From the NCBI GenBank assembly GCA_945873065.1, contig CAMCBN010000001.1, forward strand, positions 212,534 through 276,533: a stretch of DNA of 64,000 nt, in the 5' to 3' direction. Of the stretch, positions 7,862-18,326 are shown piece after piece. Source of the DNA: an uncultured Candidatus Saccharibacteria bacterium (GTDB lineage: Bacteria > Patescibacteriota > Saccharimonadia > Saccharimonadales > Saccharimonadaceae). The notes beneath the pieces were generated by a model, which was given only the letters and a program-made list of their open reading frames with translations, had not been told where the DNA came from and did no database searches. How positions within the stretch are numbered: the stretch's first letter is position 1; every line of letters starts with the position of its first letter. The position numbers were made by a program, and so were the translations under genes.

Positions 7862-9820
7862 TTAGTTAATAGTGTAAATATGCAGTAATTTTTTCTCGAA
7901 GGTTATATGCTCTTGTGAGCTAAAACATGGGGCAGACAATGGTTTTTCGGATACAATATGACGTATGTTAAGCTCTTTAAACATTGTGTCGCAGGGTGAT
8001 ATATCGACAAAAAATGAATCTGATTGGATGAGTGAAAGCGAACGTGTCTTTATAGCTGGATTAAGGCGAAACCGAACGTGAGCATAACGATTAAAAATCT
8101 TGTCTTTACCAGGAAAATAACGTTGCCATATATGTAGCTGAGGGTAAGTATTGACGCCGCCGTAAACTTCTGCACCATTAGCAACTAACATTGAAGAAAT
8201 TTGCGGGCTATCTTGTGCGATCCAAAAAGCATCATCGCGAGCTTCAACTTTTTGGATATATCGCCCAAAATCATTTGTAGTAATATTTATACCACGATAT
8301 AGTGGGTGGACTGAATACGACGAAAACACCCCAATTAGCACGACACCAATCAGCCCAGCTAAACGGACTATACGATATGATGATAATAAACAGGTCGAGA
8401 CAAAACTAAACAACAAAACTATAGCAGCTGCCTCTTTTATACCTACAACATTAATCGCGTAATGTCGGATAGTCGCATATACCAACAATCCATAAATCAG
8501 CGATAAGGAACAGAAATACGCAAGATGGCGCAGATTTATCAGTGATTTCCATGAAGATGAATGATCTCCTGGCCGGCCAACAGCAACGGCTAATAGAGCT
8601 ATATTGATAATACCAAGTCCTTCAAACAACCTTACATGAGGAACTTTTGATAGCCCAATCAAACTGAATAATTCACTCCCAAGAGGGATAAACATCCGTA
8701 TAGCAATAATGATGGTTATAATACTACAGGCTACTAGTATACTCTTTTCTAAGCGACCCATTGATGATCGTTTTTTGAAAGTAGCGTAAAGAAGAAAAGG
8801 TAGTATTACGAATCCGATGAGAATAAAATTCGATGATTCACTCTGGTTGGCATTGAAAATTGTCGCAAAAGAGTCATCAAGCATAAGATAACTAAGTGGC
8901 CAACTCATCAGACGGAAAATATCAAAACCACCCGACATGACCTTACGTGACCCGGGGTAAACAGTGTGCAAAACAGCCTGTATATCAGTGAAGTTTTGCC
9001 AGAGGAAGACACCTACAATAATCGCTGTTGCTACAAAAACAGTACATAGAGTGATGAGATTACGCCGCTGCCACAAAAGGTGGAATTCTTTGCGTGCCCA
9101 TAATATAGCTATAATAAGCCCAACGACAACTAGTCCAACGATAATTTGGAAGGCGGGATACATTAAAAGCGCAAAACAAGTCGCGATATAGGTAAGAAGT
9201 ACCCCCCATAGAATGGTGTGTGCTAAACGTTTGCTATGGAGTAATTTATCTAATATTACCGCGCCTAATAATCCATAGGTAATTGGCAAAATAGTGATAG
9301 CCTGATACCACCATTGGATAAATGGACTAAACAACATAATGAAACCAAGTAGTGAGGCCATCACATATCGTTTAGGATACAGGTGTAATACAAAGACATA
9401 AACAGCAAGTGCTAAGCCTGCGGCAATAAGCCACCACTTTAGTGCGAGTGCAGTCTCAAGTGGTAAGATGAAAAAACCAAGGTTTTGTGGTTTGAATAAA
9501 GCACTCCAATCGGCATAAGGCACATCGACGACAAGGCTCATATTTTGTCCGCCGCTAATATCGTGATTATGAGTCGGAAAATGATCTATAAATTGGGCAG
9601 CAGTGAATGGTGTTGTTACAGCCCACTCATCTGAGCGAACTGGACGAGGCTGGCCGTGGATTTGTCGTGGATTTTGTTCGCCAAAGAAAACGTCATAAAC
9701 ACCTAATGATGTGCCAGAAACTTGCAATGTAGACAAAATAGCGACACTCACTAGTAACATCACAGGAAATATCCAAGCTTTGTAATGTTGCTGAGCGTAA
9801 GTGACAAGAGAAAAACGCAT
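7862..9820 (-). CDS. Large polytopic membrane protein, putative GT-C-type or YfhO-like
   Basis: 652 residues with about a dozen hydrophobic helices and a large first extracytoplasmic loop containing RPVRSDEWAVTTPFTAAQF, a motif I recall from integral membrane proteins of actinobacteria (DUF7657-type, from memory). The soluble C-terminal part (about residues 525-652) has ARDDAFWIAQDSPQISSMLV and CDTMFKELNIRHIVSE, like the tail of YfhO-type glycan-modification proteins. The topology fits a polyprenyl-phosphate-sugar-dependent glycosyltransferase and the neighbours (GtrA, GT2, DUF2304) point the same way. Activity is inferred. A TATAAT box lies 10 bases before the ATG. Confidence 0.6.
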   Translation of the reverse strand: MRFSLVTYAQQHYKAWIFPVMLLVSVAILSTLQVSGTSLGVYDVFFGEQNPRQIHGQPRPVRSDEWAVTTPFTAAQFIDHFPTHNHDISGGQNMSLVVDVPYADWSALFKPQNLGFFILPLETALALKWWLIAAGLALAVYVFVLHLYPKRYVMASLLGFIMLFSPFIQWWYQAITILPITYGLLGAVILDKLLHSKRLAHTILWGVLLTYIATCFALLMYPAFQIIVGLVVVGLIIAILWARKEFHLLWQRRNLITLCTVFVATAIIVGVFLWQNFTDIQAVLHTVYPGSRKVMSGGFDIFRLMSWPLSYLMLDDSFATIFNANQSESSNFILIGFVILPFLLYATFKKRSSMGRLEKSILVACSIITIIIAIRMFIPLGSELFSLIGLSKVPHVRLFEGLGIINIALLAVAVGRPGDHSSSWKSLINLRHLAYFCSLSLIYGLLVYATIRHYAINVVGIKEAAAIVLLFSFVSTCLLSSYRIVRLAGLIGVVLIGVFSSYSVHPLYRGINITTNDFGRYIQKVEARDDAFWIAQDSPQISSMLVANGAEVYGGVNTYPQLHIWQRYFPGKDKIFNRYAHVRFRLNPAIKTRSLSLIQSDSFFVDISPCDTMFKELNIRHIVSEKPLSAPCFSSQEHITFEKKLLHIYTIN

Positions 9821-9830
9821 GATTAATAAT

Positions 9831-9836
9831 ATTATA
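9831..9836 (-). promoter_or_regulatory. -10 box for the polytopic membrane protein gene
   Basis: TATAAT with a 10-base gap to the ATG at 9820, slightly longer than the 6-8 seen elsewhere. Divergent to the GtrA promoter. Confidence 0.5.
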
Positions 9837-9867
9837 CCAAACTACCACAAAAATAATTAGCTGCTAG

Positions 9868-9873
9868 TATAAT
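9868..9873 (+). promoter_or_regulatory. -10 box for the GtrA-family gene
   Basis: TATAAT with a 10-base gap to the ATG at 9884. Confidence 0.55.
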
Positions 9874-9883
9874 AGTAAGTATC

Positions 9884-10285
9884 ATGACAATTCAAAACAA
9901 CTCTTTACCGCATCGACTTATCAAATTTCTTATTACCGGTGGGATGGCTGCCATGGTTGAATATGGGGTGTTTTTATTGCTTACTATAACATTAGGTAGG
10001 TCGTCGATGAGTTTGGCTATTGCTCAGTCAGTTAGTTTTCTGATGGGTATGTTTGTTAGTTTCTTTTTGAATAAGTATTGGTCATTCCGTAGTGATGGCC
10101 CGGCAAAACGTGAGTTTGCTCGCTACGCTATGTTAGCTGTAGTTAATTTATTGTTGAGTAATCTGATGTTGTGGGGGTTGGTGTCGGGATTTGGTATGGT
10201 AGCATGGTTGGCTAAACTCGTAGTAATGGCATTAATCGCCTGCTGGAATTTTGTCATATTCCAGCGACTTGTATTTAAAGTTTGA
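9884..10285 (+). CDS. GtrA family membrane protein
   Basis: 133 residues, four transmembrane helices, starting LIKFLITGGMAAMVEYGVF, which is the typical GtrA opening, with the conserved FFLNKYWSFRS block between helices 2 and 3. GtrA proteins are thought to help flip polyprenyl-phosphate-linked sugars or to assist GT2/GT-C partners. It sits beside exactly such genes. Single gene with its own promoter. Confidence 0.88.
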   Translation: MTIQNNSLPHRLIKFLITGGMAAMVEYGVFLLLTITLGRSSMSLAIAQSVSFLMGMFVSFFLNKYWSFRSDGPAKREFARYAMLAVVNLLLSNLMLWGLVSGFGMVAWLAKLVVMALIACWNFVIFQRLVFKV

Positions 10286-10332
10286 TACAAATTGGTCGAC
10301 CTACCGGAACTAGGAACAGTGAAGGGAGGCAA

Positions 10333-10686
10333 CTACTTTTTCATACTCATCCTGATCGATACTTCTTGATGAAGGTCGCGCAGGCGGCGTTCGAGTTGAT
10401 CTATTTGTTGCCGAGCAGAGTTAGTGGTATAGAAGAGTAGAACGATTGCTGTTATTTGAACAATATCAAATGAACTGAGCTCTGATGAGTCAAGTGGTGC
10501 TCGACCCACCGAAAGATTGTAAAGTGGAAATGATCCGACCAGCACCACTAAAACAACAACCCACAAAATAAGTTGATGACGGAAACGATTCTTACTGACT
10601 TTGTTGAGTTTGTATTGGGTAATAATAGTCGCTAAAGCTAGTAAAATTATCGGTGTATTAAGTAATACAAGGATGATGTATCTCAT
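10333..10686 (-). CDS. DUF2304 family membrane protein
   Basis: 117 residues: three hydrophobic helices (residues about 1-22, 40-58, 75-90) and a charged coiled-coil end (RQQIDQLERRLRDLHQEV). This architecture and its place directly after a dolichol-phosphate-mannosyl-transferase-like GT2 gene are typical of DUF2304. It overlaps that gene by 4 bp, implying coupling. Likely an accessory or membrane anchor for the GT2 enzyme; that role is inferred. Confidence 0.8.
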   Translation of the reverse strand: MRYIILVLLNTPIILLALATIITQYKLNKVSKNRFRHQLILWVVVLVVLVGSFPLYNLSVGRAPLDSSELSSFDIVQITAIVLLFYTTNSARQQIDQLERRLRDLHQEVSIRMSMKK

Positions 10687-11384
10687 TCAAATAACTCCGT
10701 GATGCGCTGTTTAAATAGTCGTCGGACGATGTTGATAGCGTTCCAGTTGTTTTGTCCCTTTGATCGGGAATAGTCAGTATAGATAGCCTTGATAGGGTAT
10801 TCGCCGATCTTCATACCAGCCTGTTTCGCGCGCCAAATCATCTCAGAACAAAATTCGTAGCCAGTCGATTTCCAATCAAGCTTGTCTATAGCATGGCGCG
10901 AATAAATCCTCAGACCAGACTGTGAGTCTGTAACGTTAATACCAAAAAGGATCCGAGTGATGAGACTAAGGCCTTTATTGCCTAACACCTTGACTCGCGA
11001 CATACCTTCACTGTTGATTAAACGGCTGCCAATAAGTAGATCTGCTTGCTGGATGTCGATTTGTTTTATACCCTCGAGGACATCCTCTGGAGCATGCTGA
11101 CCATCGGCGTCCATTGTTGCTGCAATATCATAATCGTGCTGGCGTGCGTACGATAAGCCCGTGAGAGTCGCTCCACCTGCACCAGAGTTGAGGATGTGAT
11201 CGATAGTGATGGCACCACCTTTACGAGCTTGCTCAAGAGTGTCGTCTTTTGAACCATCGTTTACTAGGACTATGTCAATAGTATAGTTTTTTGCTCGGGA
11301 AAAAACTTTTTTGGCAGATTTAATAACGTCTTTGATGACAGTCGCCTCATTGTAGGCGGGAACTATAACGCAGACTTTTTTCAT
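10683..11384 (-). CDS. Family 2 glycosyltransferase, polyprenyl-phosphate-sugar synthase type
   Basis: 233 residues with VCVIVPAYNEATVIKDVI at the start and DADGQHAPEDV carrying the metal-binding DxD; no membrane helix. The fold corresponds to dolichol/undecaprenyl-phosphate mannosyl or glucosyl transferases that make lipid-linked donors for GT-C enzymes. The start at 11384 was preferred over an ATG at 11393 because the latter overlaps the TATAAT box itself, while 11384 lies 7 bases behind it. Operon with the DUF2304 gene; together with GtrA and the polytopic protein it may form one lipid-linked sugar modification route. Confidence 0.85.
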   Translation of the reverse strand: MKKVCVIVPAYNEATVIKDVIKSAKKVFSRAKNYTIDIVLVNDGSKDDTLEQARKGGAITIDHILNSGAGGATLTGLSYARQHDYDIAATMDADGQHAPEDVLEGIKQIDIQQADLLIGSRLINSEGMSRVKVLGNKGLSLITRILFGINVTDSQSGLRIYSRHAIDKLDWKSTGYEFCSEMIWRAKQAGMKIGEYPIKAIYTDYSRSKGQNNWNAINIVRRLFKQRITELFE

Positions 11385-11391
11385 GATCTTC

Positions 11392-11397
11392 ATTATA
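11392..11397 (-). promoter_or_regulatory. -10 box for the GT2/DUF2304 operon
   Basis: TATAAT, 7-base gap, then ATG at 11384. An in-frame ATG at 11393 lies inside the box, which decides the start. Confidence 0.6.
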
Positions 11398-11401
11398 TCA
11401 C

Positions 11402-12247
11402 CTAAAGATAATTACCGTAGCCAGATTTTTTTAGCGGAGCAGCGATTTCGTCGAGTTGTTCACGACTAATCCAGCCATTCTGAAAAGCGATTTTTTCGGG
11501 TGATCCAACTATTTGACCGGTCCGAGTTTGGACGACACGAACAAAGTCTTCAGCGTCGGTCAGGCTGCTAATTGTACCAGTGTCCAACCAGACATCACCA
11601 TTATCAAGAGTCTGGACTTTGAGCCTTTTACGACGTAAATATTCAGCATTAACAGAGGTGATTTCTAGTTCACCGCGCGCTGAAGGTTGGACGTTTTTAG
11701 CGATCTCGACTACGTCATTATCATAAAAGTAGAGACCGACTACAGCGAAATTTGATTTCGGCTGGGCTGGCTTTTCTTCAATAGAAACAGCTTGATTATT
11801 ATTATCAAACTCGACTACACCGTATCGCTTAGGATCGGATACTTCATATGCAAAAACCACACCACCATCAGGGTCGGTACAGGAACGTAATGATTCATCG
11901 AGTGCTGCACCATAAAAAATATTATCGCCCAATACCAATGCCACTTTATCGTCGCCAATAAACTCTTCGCCGATAATAAAGGCTTGTGCTAGGCCATCAG
12001 GACTTGGCTGAATGGCGTATTGTAAATTTATACCCCATTGTGTACCATTATCTAGCAAACGTTGAAAACTTACTTGATCTTCGGGTGTGGTAATGATCAA
12101 AATATCACGTATACCTGCCTGCATCAGCGTGGTGAGCGGGTAATAAATCATTGGCTTGTCATAAATCGGCATTAGCTGCTTGCTAATAGCCTTGGTGATA
12201 GGCCACAACCGGGTGCCTGACCCACCAGCTAAAATTATCCCTTTCAT
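11402..12247 (-). CDS. rfbA: Glucose-1-phosphate thymidylyltransferase
   Basis: First step of dTDP-L-rhamnose synthesis: dTTP plus glucose-1-phosphate gives dTDP-glucose. 281 residues, close to the usual 285-295. The signature [20 protein letters not shown] is at residues 7-26 and LGDNIFYG holds the metal-binding Asp. Preceded by an AAGGAG ribosome site 6 bases before the ATG. Last gene of the rfbB-C-D-A cluster, separated from rfbD by 85 bp, so it may also have a separate transcript. Confidence 0.93.
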   Translation of the reverse strand: MKGIILAGGSGTRLWPITKAISKQLMPIYDKPMIYYPLTTLMQAGIRDILIITTPEDQVSFQRLLDNGTQWGINLQYAIQPSPDGLAQAFIIGEEFIGDDKVALVLGDNIFYGAALDESLRSCTDPDGGVVFAYEVSDPKRYGVVEFDNNNQAVSIEEKPAQPKSNFAVVGLYFYDNDVVEIAKNVQPSARGELEITSVNAEYLRRKRLKVQTLDNGDVWLDTGTISSLTDAEDFVRVVQTRTGQIVGSPEKIAFQNGWISREQLDEIAAPLKKSGYGNYL

Positions 12248-12332
12248 TCAAAACTCCTTCATTATGTAACTATCATAACAGATATGACGAATAAGCCAAG
12301 AGTTGGTGTGCACATGATAGTATTCTGAATGA

Positions 12333-13184
12333 TCAATAATTTTTCTCTAAATATTCTCGTAATTCATCTTGCCAGTCGCGACTAATAAACCCTGTATTAT
12401 GTAATTTATCTAAATCCATATCGCTATTTAGTGGGCGTGGGGCAATGCCATCTTTGCCAGCAAAATAATCAGCGGTAGTGGTATCAGTCACGGTGAGATC
12501 AGTGTAGTCGCAGAGTTTGAAAATTTGGCGAGTAATGTCAGCCCAGCTAGCCAGTGGGCCACTATTTGTAACATTATAAATGCCGTACGGGGCTGATTGT
12601 CCTAAAAGGTGATCGATCGCTCGAACAATCTCGTCTGTAAATGTGAGTCGCCCGACTTGATCAGCAACGACCATCGGTGATACACCGCGTTCTGCCAAAT
12701 TGCGCATTGTATTGACGAAGTTTTTTCCTTGACCGATGACCCAACTGGTACGGATGATATAGTGTTGCGGTGTAGTTTGTGCAGCTATATCACCAGCTGC
12801 TTTCGACGCACCATAGACGCTAAGTGGACTGAGCGGTTCATTTTCGGTGTGAGGTGTAACTTCGCCATCAAATACGTAATCACTAGAAATATGGACTAAT
12901 GTTATCTGGTGCTTAGTGCAAATACTGGATAGCTGACCGACGGCGCTGGCATTGATACGCCATGCTGCGATACGACCATCGTTTATCTCAGCTCCATCGA
13001 CATTGGTATAGGCAGCGGCATTGATTATGATTTTAATACCAGACCAGTCAAACGAACTAATGACAGCTGGATCACTCACGTCAAGTGTATCGTGCCCAGC
13101 GAAACGCGCTTGAGGGTACTGTTGACGCAATGCCCGGGCAAGCTGGCCATTGGCGCCGATGATGAAGATTTCATTTTCTTGCAC
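12333..13184 (-). CDS. rfbD: dTDP-4-dehydrorhamnose reductase
   Basis: Final, NAD(P)H-dependent step to dTDP-L-rhamnose. 283 residues; Rossmann motif IIGANGQLARAL at the N-terminus, HISSDYVFDG and the YGASKAAGD segment with the catalytic YxxxK, and FVNTMRNLAERG. Starts 5 bp after the rfbC stop in the same operon. Confidence 0.92.
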   Translation of the reverse strand: MQENEIFIIGANGQLARALRQQYPQARFAGHDTLDVSDPAVISSFDWSGIKIIINAAAYTNVDGAEINDGRIAAWRINASAVGQLSSICTKHQITLVHISSDYVFDGEVTPHTENEPLSPLSVYGASKAAGDIAAQTTPQHYIIRTSWVIGQGKNFVNTMRNLAERGVSPMVVADQVGRLTFTDEIVRAIDHLLGQSAPYGIYNVTNSGPLASWADITRQIFKLCDYTDLTVTDTTTADYFAGKDGIAPRPLNSDMDLDKLHNTGFISRDWQDELREYLEKNY

Positions 13185-13189
13185 GCTAG

Positions 13190-13759
13190 CTAAGCCTCCA
13201 TAGGGATGACATCAACTAGTAGCGGGTGGGCGGCGTCTTTATCTGAGATAATCGCTTGCGATTGATCAATCGGCCAGTCAATTTCGAGCGCCGGGTCAAA
13301 TAAATTCACAAACGTGTATTTAGCATCCGGCGACCAATGCGCGTCAACGAGGTATGTATAAGTAACATTATCATCCAGCGTTTGGTAGCCGTTTGCGACG
13401 CCTTTTGGTACGAAAATTGCTGTGCCAGGATTGATCTCGCAGGTAAAAGTCGTGCCAAAACTGTCGCCCTTACGCAAATCACACCAAGCGCCAAACACCC
13501 GGCCGTTGGCGGTAGAGATAAACTTATTCCACGGTTCGGCGTGCAGGCCGCGAGTGGCGCCGGCTTTGTCGTTAAAGCTGATATTATTTTGCACAATATC
13601 GAAGGCCGGCAAGCCCAGCGCTTCCATTTTTTCCTTTTGGTAATTTTCTTTAAACCAGCCGCGGTTGTCGCCGTGCACCGGCAGTTTCACCACGAAAAGA
13701 CCGGGGATCGGCGATTCGGTGATGGTTAGTTCGTTATAGCTATTTGGATCGAAATTCAT
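13190..13759 (-). CDS. rfbC: dTDP-4-dehydrorhamnose 3,5-epimerase
   Basis: 189-residue cupin enzyme epimerising C3 and C5 of the 4-keto sugar. Motifs seen: GDNRGWFKENYQ, ATRGLHAEPWNKF (catalytic His in RGLH), VFVPKGVANGYQTL-like block and the Tyr-rich VTYTYLVDAHWSPD. Located 2 bp after rfbB. Its GC content is a little above that of adjacent GT genes. Confidence 0.92.
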   Translation of the reverse strand: MNFDPNSYNELTITESPIPGLFVVKLPVHGDNRGWFKENYQKEKMEALGLPAFDIVQNNISFNDKAGATRGLHAEPWNKFISTANGRVFGAWCDLRKGDSFGTTFTCEINPGTAIFVPKGVANGYQTLDDNVTYTYLVDAHWSPDAKYTFVNLFDPALEIDWPIDQSQAIISDKDAAHPLLVDVIPMEA

Positions 13760-13761
13760 AC

Positions 13762-14787
<1,026 letters not shown>

Positions 14788-14792
14788 TCAGG

Positions 14793-14798
14793 TATAAT
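14793..14798 (+). promoter_or_regulatory. -10 box for the nucleotidyltransferase gene
   Basis: TATAAT followed by a leader of about 30 bases that contains an AAGGA ribosome site before the ATG at 14834; this gene is therefore leadered, unlike its divergent neighbour. Confidence 0.5.
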
Positions 14799-14833
14799 GG
14801 GGAAGTTACAAAAGAGAAAACAAGGAACAAATA

Positions 14834-15265
14834 ATGAGAGTAATCATTGTTAGTGGTTATTTTAATCCGCTTCATGGTGGACATTTAGACATGATCGAAG
14901 CCGCTGCGGCGATGGGCGACAAGTTGATAGTTATCGTCAACAATGATAAACAGCAATTACTAAAGAAAGGTAAAATTATCCTTGATGAGAGCACCCGTTT
15001 GCGTTTGATGCGGGCGCTCAAGGTTGTCGATCAAGTGGTATTGTCGATTGATGAAGATCCGACTATTGTTAAAACGCTTGAGATGGTAGCGGGCCAATAC
15101 CCAGGCGATGAATTGGTATTCGCAAACGGTGGTGACCGTAATTCTACCGCAGCCATACCAGAAGCCGGAGTGTGTGAAAAATACGGCATTGAGATGCGTT
15201 TCGATGCTGGTCAAGGCAAGCCAGATTCCTCGACACGAATTAATCGAGCAACTGGCAACGAATAG
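14834..15265 (+). CDS. Cytidylyltransferase-family nucleotidyltransferase
   Basis: 143 residues. The N-terminal VSGYFNPLHGGHLDMIEAAA contains the HxGH nucleotide-binding motif, and STRINRATG near the C-terminus resembles the second substrate motif (SSTxIR) of this superfamily, which includes glycerol-3-phosphate cytidylyltransferase, pantetheine-phosphate adenylyltransferase and HldE-type enzymes. The size fits TagD-like enzymes. Its place in a polysaccharide locus suggests nucleotide activation of a sugar or polyol phosphate, but the substrate cannot be fixed. Confidence 0.7.
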   Translation: MRVIIVSGYFNPLHGGHLDMIEAAAAMGDKLIVIVNNDKQQLLKKGKIILDESTRLRLMRALKVVDQVVLSIDEDPTIVKTLEMVAGQYPGDELVFANGGDRNSTAAIPEAGVCEKYGIEMRFDAGQGKPDSSTRINRATGNE

Positions 15266-15312
15266 GGTTTATTTTCTATTTTTGAAACTAGTGTCTCACT
15301 AGGCTAGTAGCC

Positions 15313-16328
15313 TTATTCGTTATATCCATTGGGGTTATTTGATTGCCAGCGCCAACTGTCAGCACAGGCTTCTGCGATAGTATATTCGGCATGCCACCCC
15401 AATAGGTTTGCTGCTTTGTTGCAATCTGCATAGCAAATAGCGATGTCACCTTCGCGGCGTGGTTTAATCTGGTATGGAATATCTTTGCCGCAGGCTTGTC
15501 CGAAAGCTTGGATAACTTCTAATACCGAGGTACCATTACCAGTGCCCAGATTATATACTTCAACACCTGGTTTCATATTTTGTAAAGCAGCTACATGCCC
15601 ACGCGCTAGGTCTACTACATGGATGTAATCACGTACTCCCGTACCATCTGGCGTGTCGTAATCATTGCCAAACACACCAACACTCGGTAATTTACCAACA
15701 GCCACCTGTGCTACGTATGGTAATAGATTATTCGGGATACCATTTGGGTCCTCGCCGATTTTACCAGAGGGATGAGCGCCAATAGGGTTGAAATAGCGCA
15801 AAATAGTCGCCTGGAAGTTTGGATTGGCTACACAATAATCCTTGATAATTTGCTCGATCATGTATTTTGTCCAACCGTATGGATTGGTGATGCCAGATCC
15901 TACTTGGGCATTTTCGGTCAGCGGTAGCTCGCTTGGCGTACCATAAACAGTAGCAGAACTGGAAAATACCAAATTATTCACGCTATGTGCTCGCATAACT
16001 TCTAATAGCACTAAGGTTGAAGAAAGGTTGTTATCATAATACTCTAGCGGTTTTTTCACTGATTCACCGACTGCTTTTAATCCCGCAAAATGAATCACTG
16101 CATCGATAGAATGTTCAGCGAAAATTGCATCCATAGCCTGGTGATCACGTAAATCTGCTCGAATAAGCGGGATAGTTGTGTCAGTATTTTTTCTACGCGT
16201 CGTAAGCTTTCTTGGCTGGAATTTACCATGTTGTCTACTACGACTACATCATGATTAGCGTTGATAAGCTCGATAATGGTGTGGCTACCGATATATCCAG
16301 CCCCACCTGTGACTAAAATTACGCTCAT
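15313..16328 (-). pseudogene. galE: UDP-glucose 4-epimerase, reading frame broken by a 1-base shift
   Basis: Interconverts UDP-glucose and UDP-galactose. The N-terminal frame starts at 16328 ([20 protein letters not shown]) and the C-terminal frame runs from about 16190 to 15313 ([14 protein letters not shown], catalytic YGWTKYM with YxxxK). Joining them needs one extra base close to the T6 run at 16187-16192; the joined product would be 338 residues, the normal GalE length, with every expected motif. The downstream part has its own ATG at 16134. A TATACT box ends 6 bases before the 16328 ATG. The break may be real inactivation, a sequencing error in a homopolymer, or frameshifting; the rest of the gene looks undecayed. 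Confidence 0.85.
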
Positions 16329-16334
16329 ACCTTT

Positions 16335-16340
16335 AGTATA
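16335..16340 (-). promoter_or_regulatory. -10 box for galE
   Basis: TATACT, 6-base gap (AAAGGT), then ATG at 16328. Confidence 0.6.
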
Positions 16341-16411
16341 CATTAAATATAAAAACGGATTGCACACAAAAAATGATCCAAGTAAATCCTTTATTTTGTA
16401 ATCAGGTGGTG

Positions 16412-16417
16412 TACACT
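16412..16417 (+). promoter_or_regulatory. Possible -10 box for glmS
   Basis: TACACT about 40 bases before the glmS ATG, leaving a short leader with an AAAGGAAG ribosome site. Confidence 0.4.
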
Positions 16418-16457
16418 GAAGGCAGACAAGATAATCATGTATTGCAGAAAGGAAGCT

Positions 16458-18284
16458 ATGTGTGGAATTGTAGGGTATATTGGCGAGAAAACAGCACAAG
16501 ATGTGCTTATTACAGAGCTGAAACGGCTTGAATATCGAGGATATGATAGTGCTGGTATTATGACTTTATCACCACAGCATAGTGCGACTCTGTTACGTGC
16601 GAAAGGAAAAGTGTCAGCCCTGGTGGATATTGCGAGTGCGCACACGACTACTGATACGATGGGGATCGGTCATACACGCTGGGCTACGCATGGTGCTCCA
16701 AGCGAACGAAATGCTCATCCGCACCAAGTGGGGAATATCTATGTGGTCCATAATGGTATTATCGAGAATTATCAAGAATTAAAAACAATGCTCGCATATC
16801 ATGACTACACATTCAAGAGCGATACAGACACAGAGGTTTTGACGGCACTGATCGACTATATGTATCGTGAAACACACGATACTCTTGCGGCAGTTACAGC
16901 AGCACTAAAGATGGTGGTAGGTGCTTATGGTATCGCGGTAGTTCACACGGACAATCCTGATGAGATAATCGTAGCCCGCAAGGGTAGCCCGCTTATTGTT
17001 GGGCTCGGTGAGGGAGAGACGTATATTGCTAGTGATGCATCAGCGCTGGTCGGTTATACAAAGCAAGTTGTTTATCTTCACGATGGAGAAATCGGGCGAT
17101 GTACCAAATCGGGGCTGACACTTCAGACGATCCAATCAAAAGCAGTTGATGTACACGTCGAAACACTTGAAATGGATCTGCAAGCTATCCAAAAACAAGG
17201 CTTCGATCATTTTTTACTTAAAGAAATTTTTGATCAGCCACGTACAGTCCAAGCGACACTAGCTGGTCGTGTTATCCCCGATCAGGGGTACGCACGTTTA
17301 GGTGGTATAAACTTAAGTGATGACCAACTGCGGGCGATAAAACACGTGATGATCGTTGGTTGTGGTACGGCATATTTCGCTGGCATGCAAGCTAGCTATT
17401 TTATTGAACAAATGACAGATGATGTTACAGTAAGTGTTGAAATAGCGAGTGAGTTACGATATCGTTCGTACAATATCCCCGACCATACGGTCGCATTAAT
17501 TGTTAGTCAAAGCGGAGAAACAGCTGATACGTTAGCGTGTTTGATGGAATTAAAGCGCCGCGGTGTATTGTGTCTTGGTGTTGTGAATGCGGTCGGTAGT
17601 ACGATCGCCCGTGAAGTCGATAGTGGAGTGTATGTTCATGTAGGTGCAGAAATCAGTGTAGCGAGCACCAAGGCTTTCACTTCACAGGTAGCAGCGATGA
17701 CGATTTTTGGCGTGATGTTGGCAGCAGCTAAAGGATCAAGTCCGCAATTGATTAGCGAATTTGTCAATGAGTTAGGTGCGCTTCCTGGTGAGATCAAAAA
17801 TGTACTTGATACACAAAATCAGCACATTCAGTCTGTTGCGCAACAATATGCATCATATGATCATGCACTATATATCGGTCGTGATACGCTCTATCCAGCA
17901 GCAATGGAGGGGGCTCTAAAATTGAAAGAAGTGAGCTATATCCACGCTGAGGCTTATGCAGCTGGTGAGTTAAAGCATGGCCCGATTGCACTTATTGATG
18001 ACAGGTTTTTCGAGATTTGTTATTTGCAGGATAATTGGTTATATGAAAAATCTCAAAGCAATTTAATAGAAATGAATGCACGTGGAGCACATGCAATCGT
18101 TATTACTGACACGATCAAGGATATTCCTGCTGAAACAATGGTGCGTATCACGACCAAATTTGAACATCTCACACCGCTATTGTTTAATGTAGTCTCGCAG
18201 CTCTTTGCTTATTATATGGCCTTGGCGCGTGGTAACGATGTCGATCAACCGCGTAATTTGGCCAAAAGTGTTACTGTTGAATAA
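16458..18284 (+). CDS. glmS: Glutamine--fructose-6-phosphate aminotransferase (isomerizing)
   Basis: Makes glucosamine-6-phosphate, the entry to UDP-GlcNAc and peptidoglycan. 608 residues: N-terminal glutaminase domain beginning MCGIVGYIG, whose Cys2 becomes the nucleophile, then two SIS domains ([10 protein letters not shown] and the [11 protein letters not shown] block) and the C-terminal LAKSVTVE. The start at 16458 is fixed by the need for Cys directly after Met and by the AAAGGAAG ribosome site; an ATG at 16437 would add seven residues and block the active site. No glmS ribozyme is recognisable upstream. Confidence 0.97.
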   Translation: MCGIVGYIGEKTAQDVLITELKRLEYRGYDSAGIMTLSPQHSATLLRAKGKVSALVDIASAHTTTDTMGIGHTRWATHGAPSERNAHPHQVGNIYVVHNGIIENYQELKTMLAYHDYTFKSDTDTEVLTALIDYMYRETHDTLAAVTAALKMVVGAYGIAVVHTDNPDEIIVARKGSPLIVGLGEGETYIASDASALVGYTKQVVYLHDGEIGRCTKSGLTLQTIQSKAVDVHVETLEMDLQAIQKQGFDHFLLKEIFDQPRTVQATLAGRVIPDQGYARLGGINLSDDQLRAIKHVMIVGCGTAYFAGMQASYFIEQMTDDVTVSVEIASELRYRSYNIPDHTVALIVSQSGETADTLACLMELKRRGVLCLGVVNAVGSTIAREVDSGVYVHVGAEISVASTKAFTSQVAAMTIFGVMLAAAKGSSPQLISEFVNELGALPGEIKNVLDTQNQHIQSVAQQYASYDHALYIGRDTLYPAAMEGALKLKEVSYIHAEAYAAGELKHGPIALIDDRFFEICYLQDNWLYEKSQSNLIEMNARGAHAIVITDTIKDIPAETMVRITTKFEHLTPLLFNVVSQLFAYYMALARGNDVDQPRNLAKSVTVE

Positions 18285-18314
18285 AATGTTGTAGATAAAA
18301 CGCACCATCTGAGG

Positions 18315-18320
18315 TACACT
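18315..18320 (+). promoter_or_regulatory. -10 box for the GT4 gene
   Basis: TACACT, 6-base gap (GGTGGT), then ATG at 18327. Confidence 0.6.
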
Positions 18321-18326
18321 GGTGGT

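Noticed and set aside
7605..7865. 86-codon plus-strand frame in the GC-rich patch
   Set aside because: Very Arg/Pro/Ser-rich translation typical of a shadow frame in GC-rich DNA; another frame has the more coding-like codon pattern.
13337..13729. 130-codon frame antisense to rfbC
   Set aside because: Opposite a clear rfbC in its GC-richer part; no supporting signal.
16437..16457. Alternative glmS start at 16437
   Set aside because: GlmS needs Cys directly after the initiator Met; the 16437 start would put seven residues before it, and the ribosome site fits 16458.
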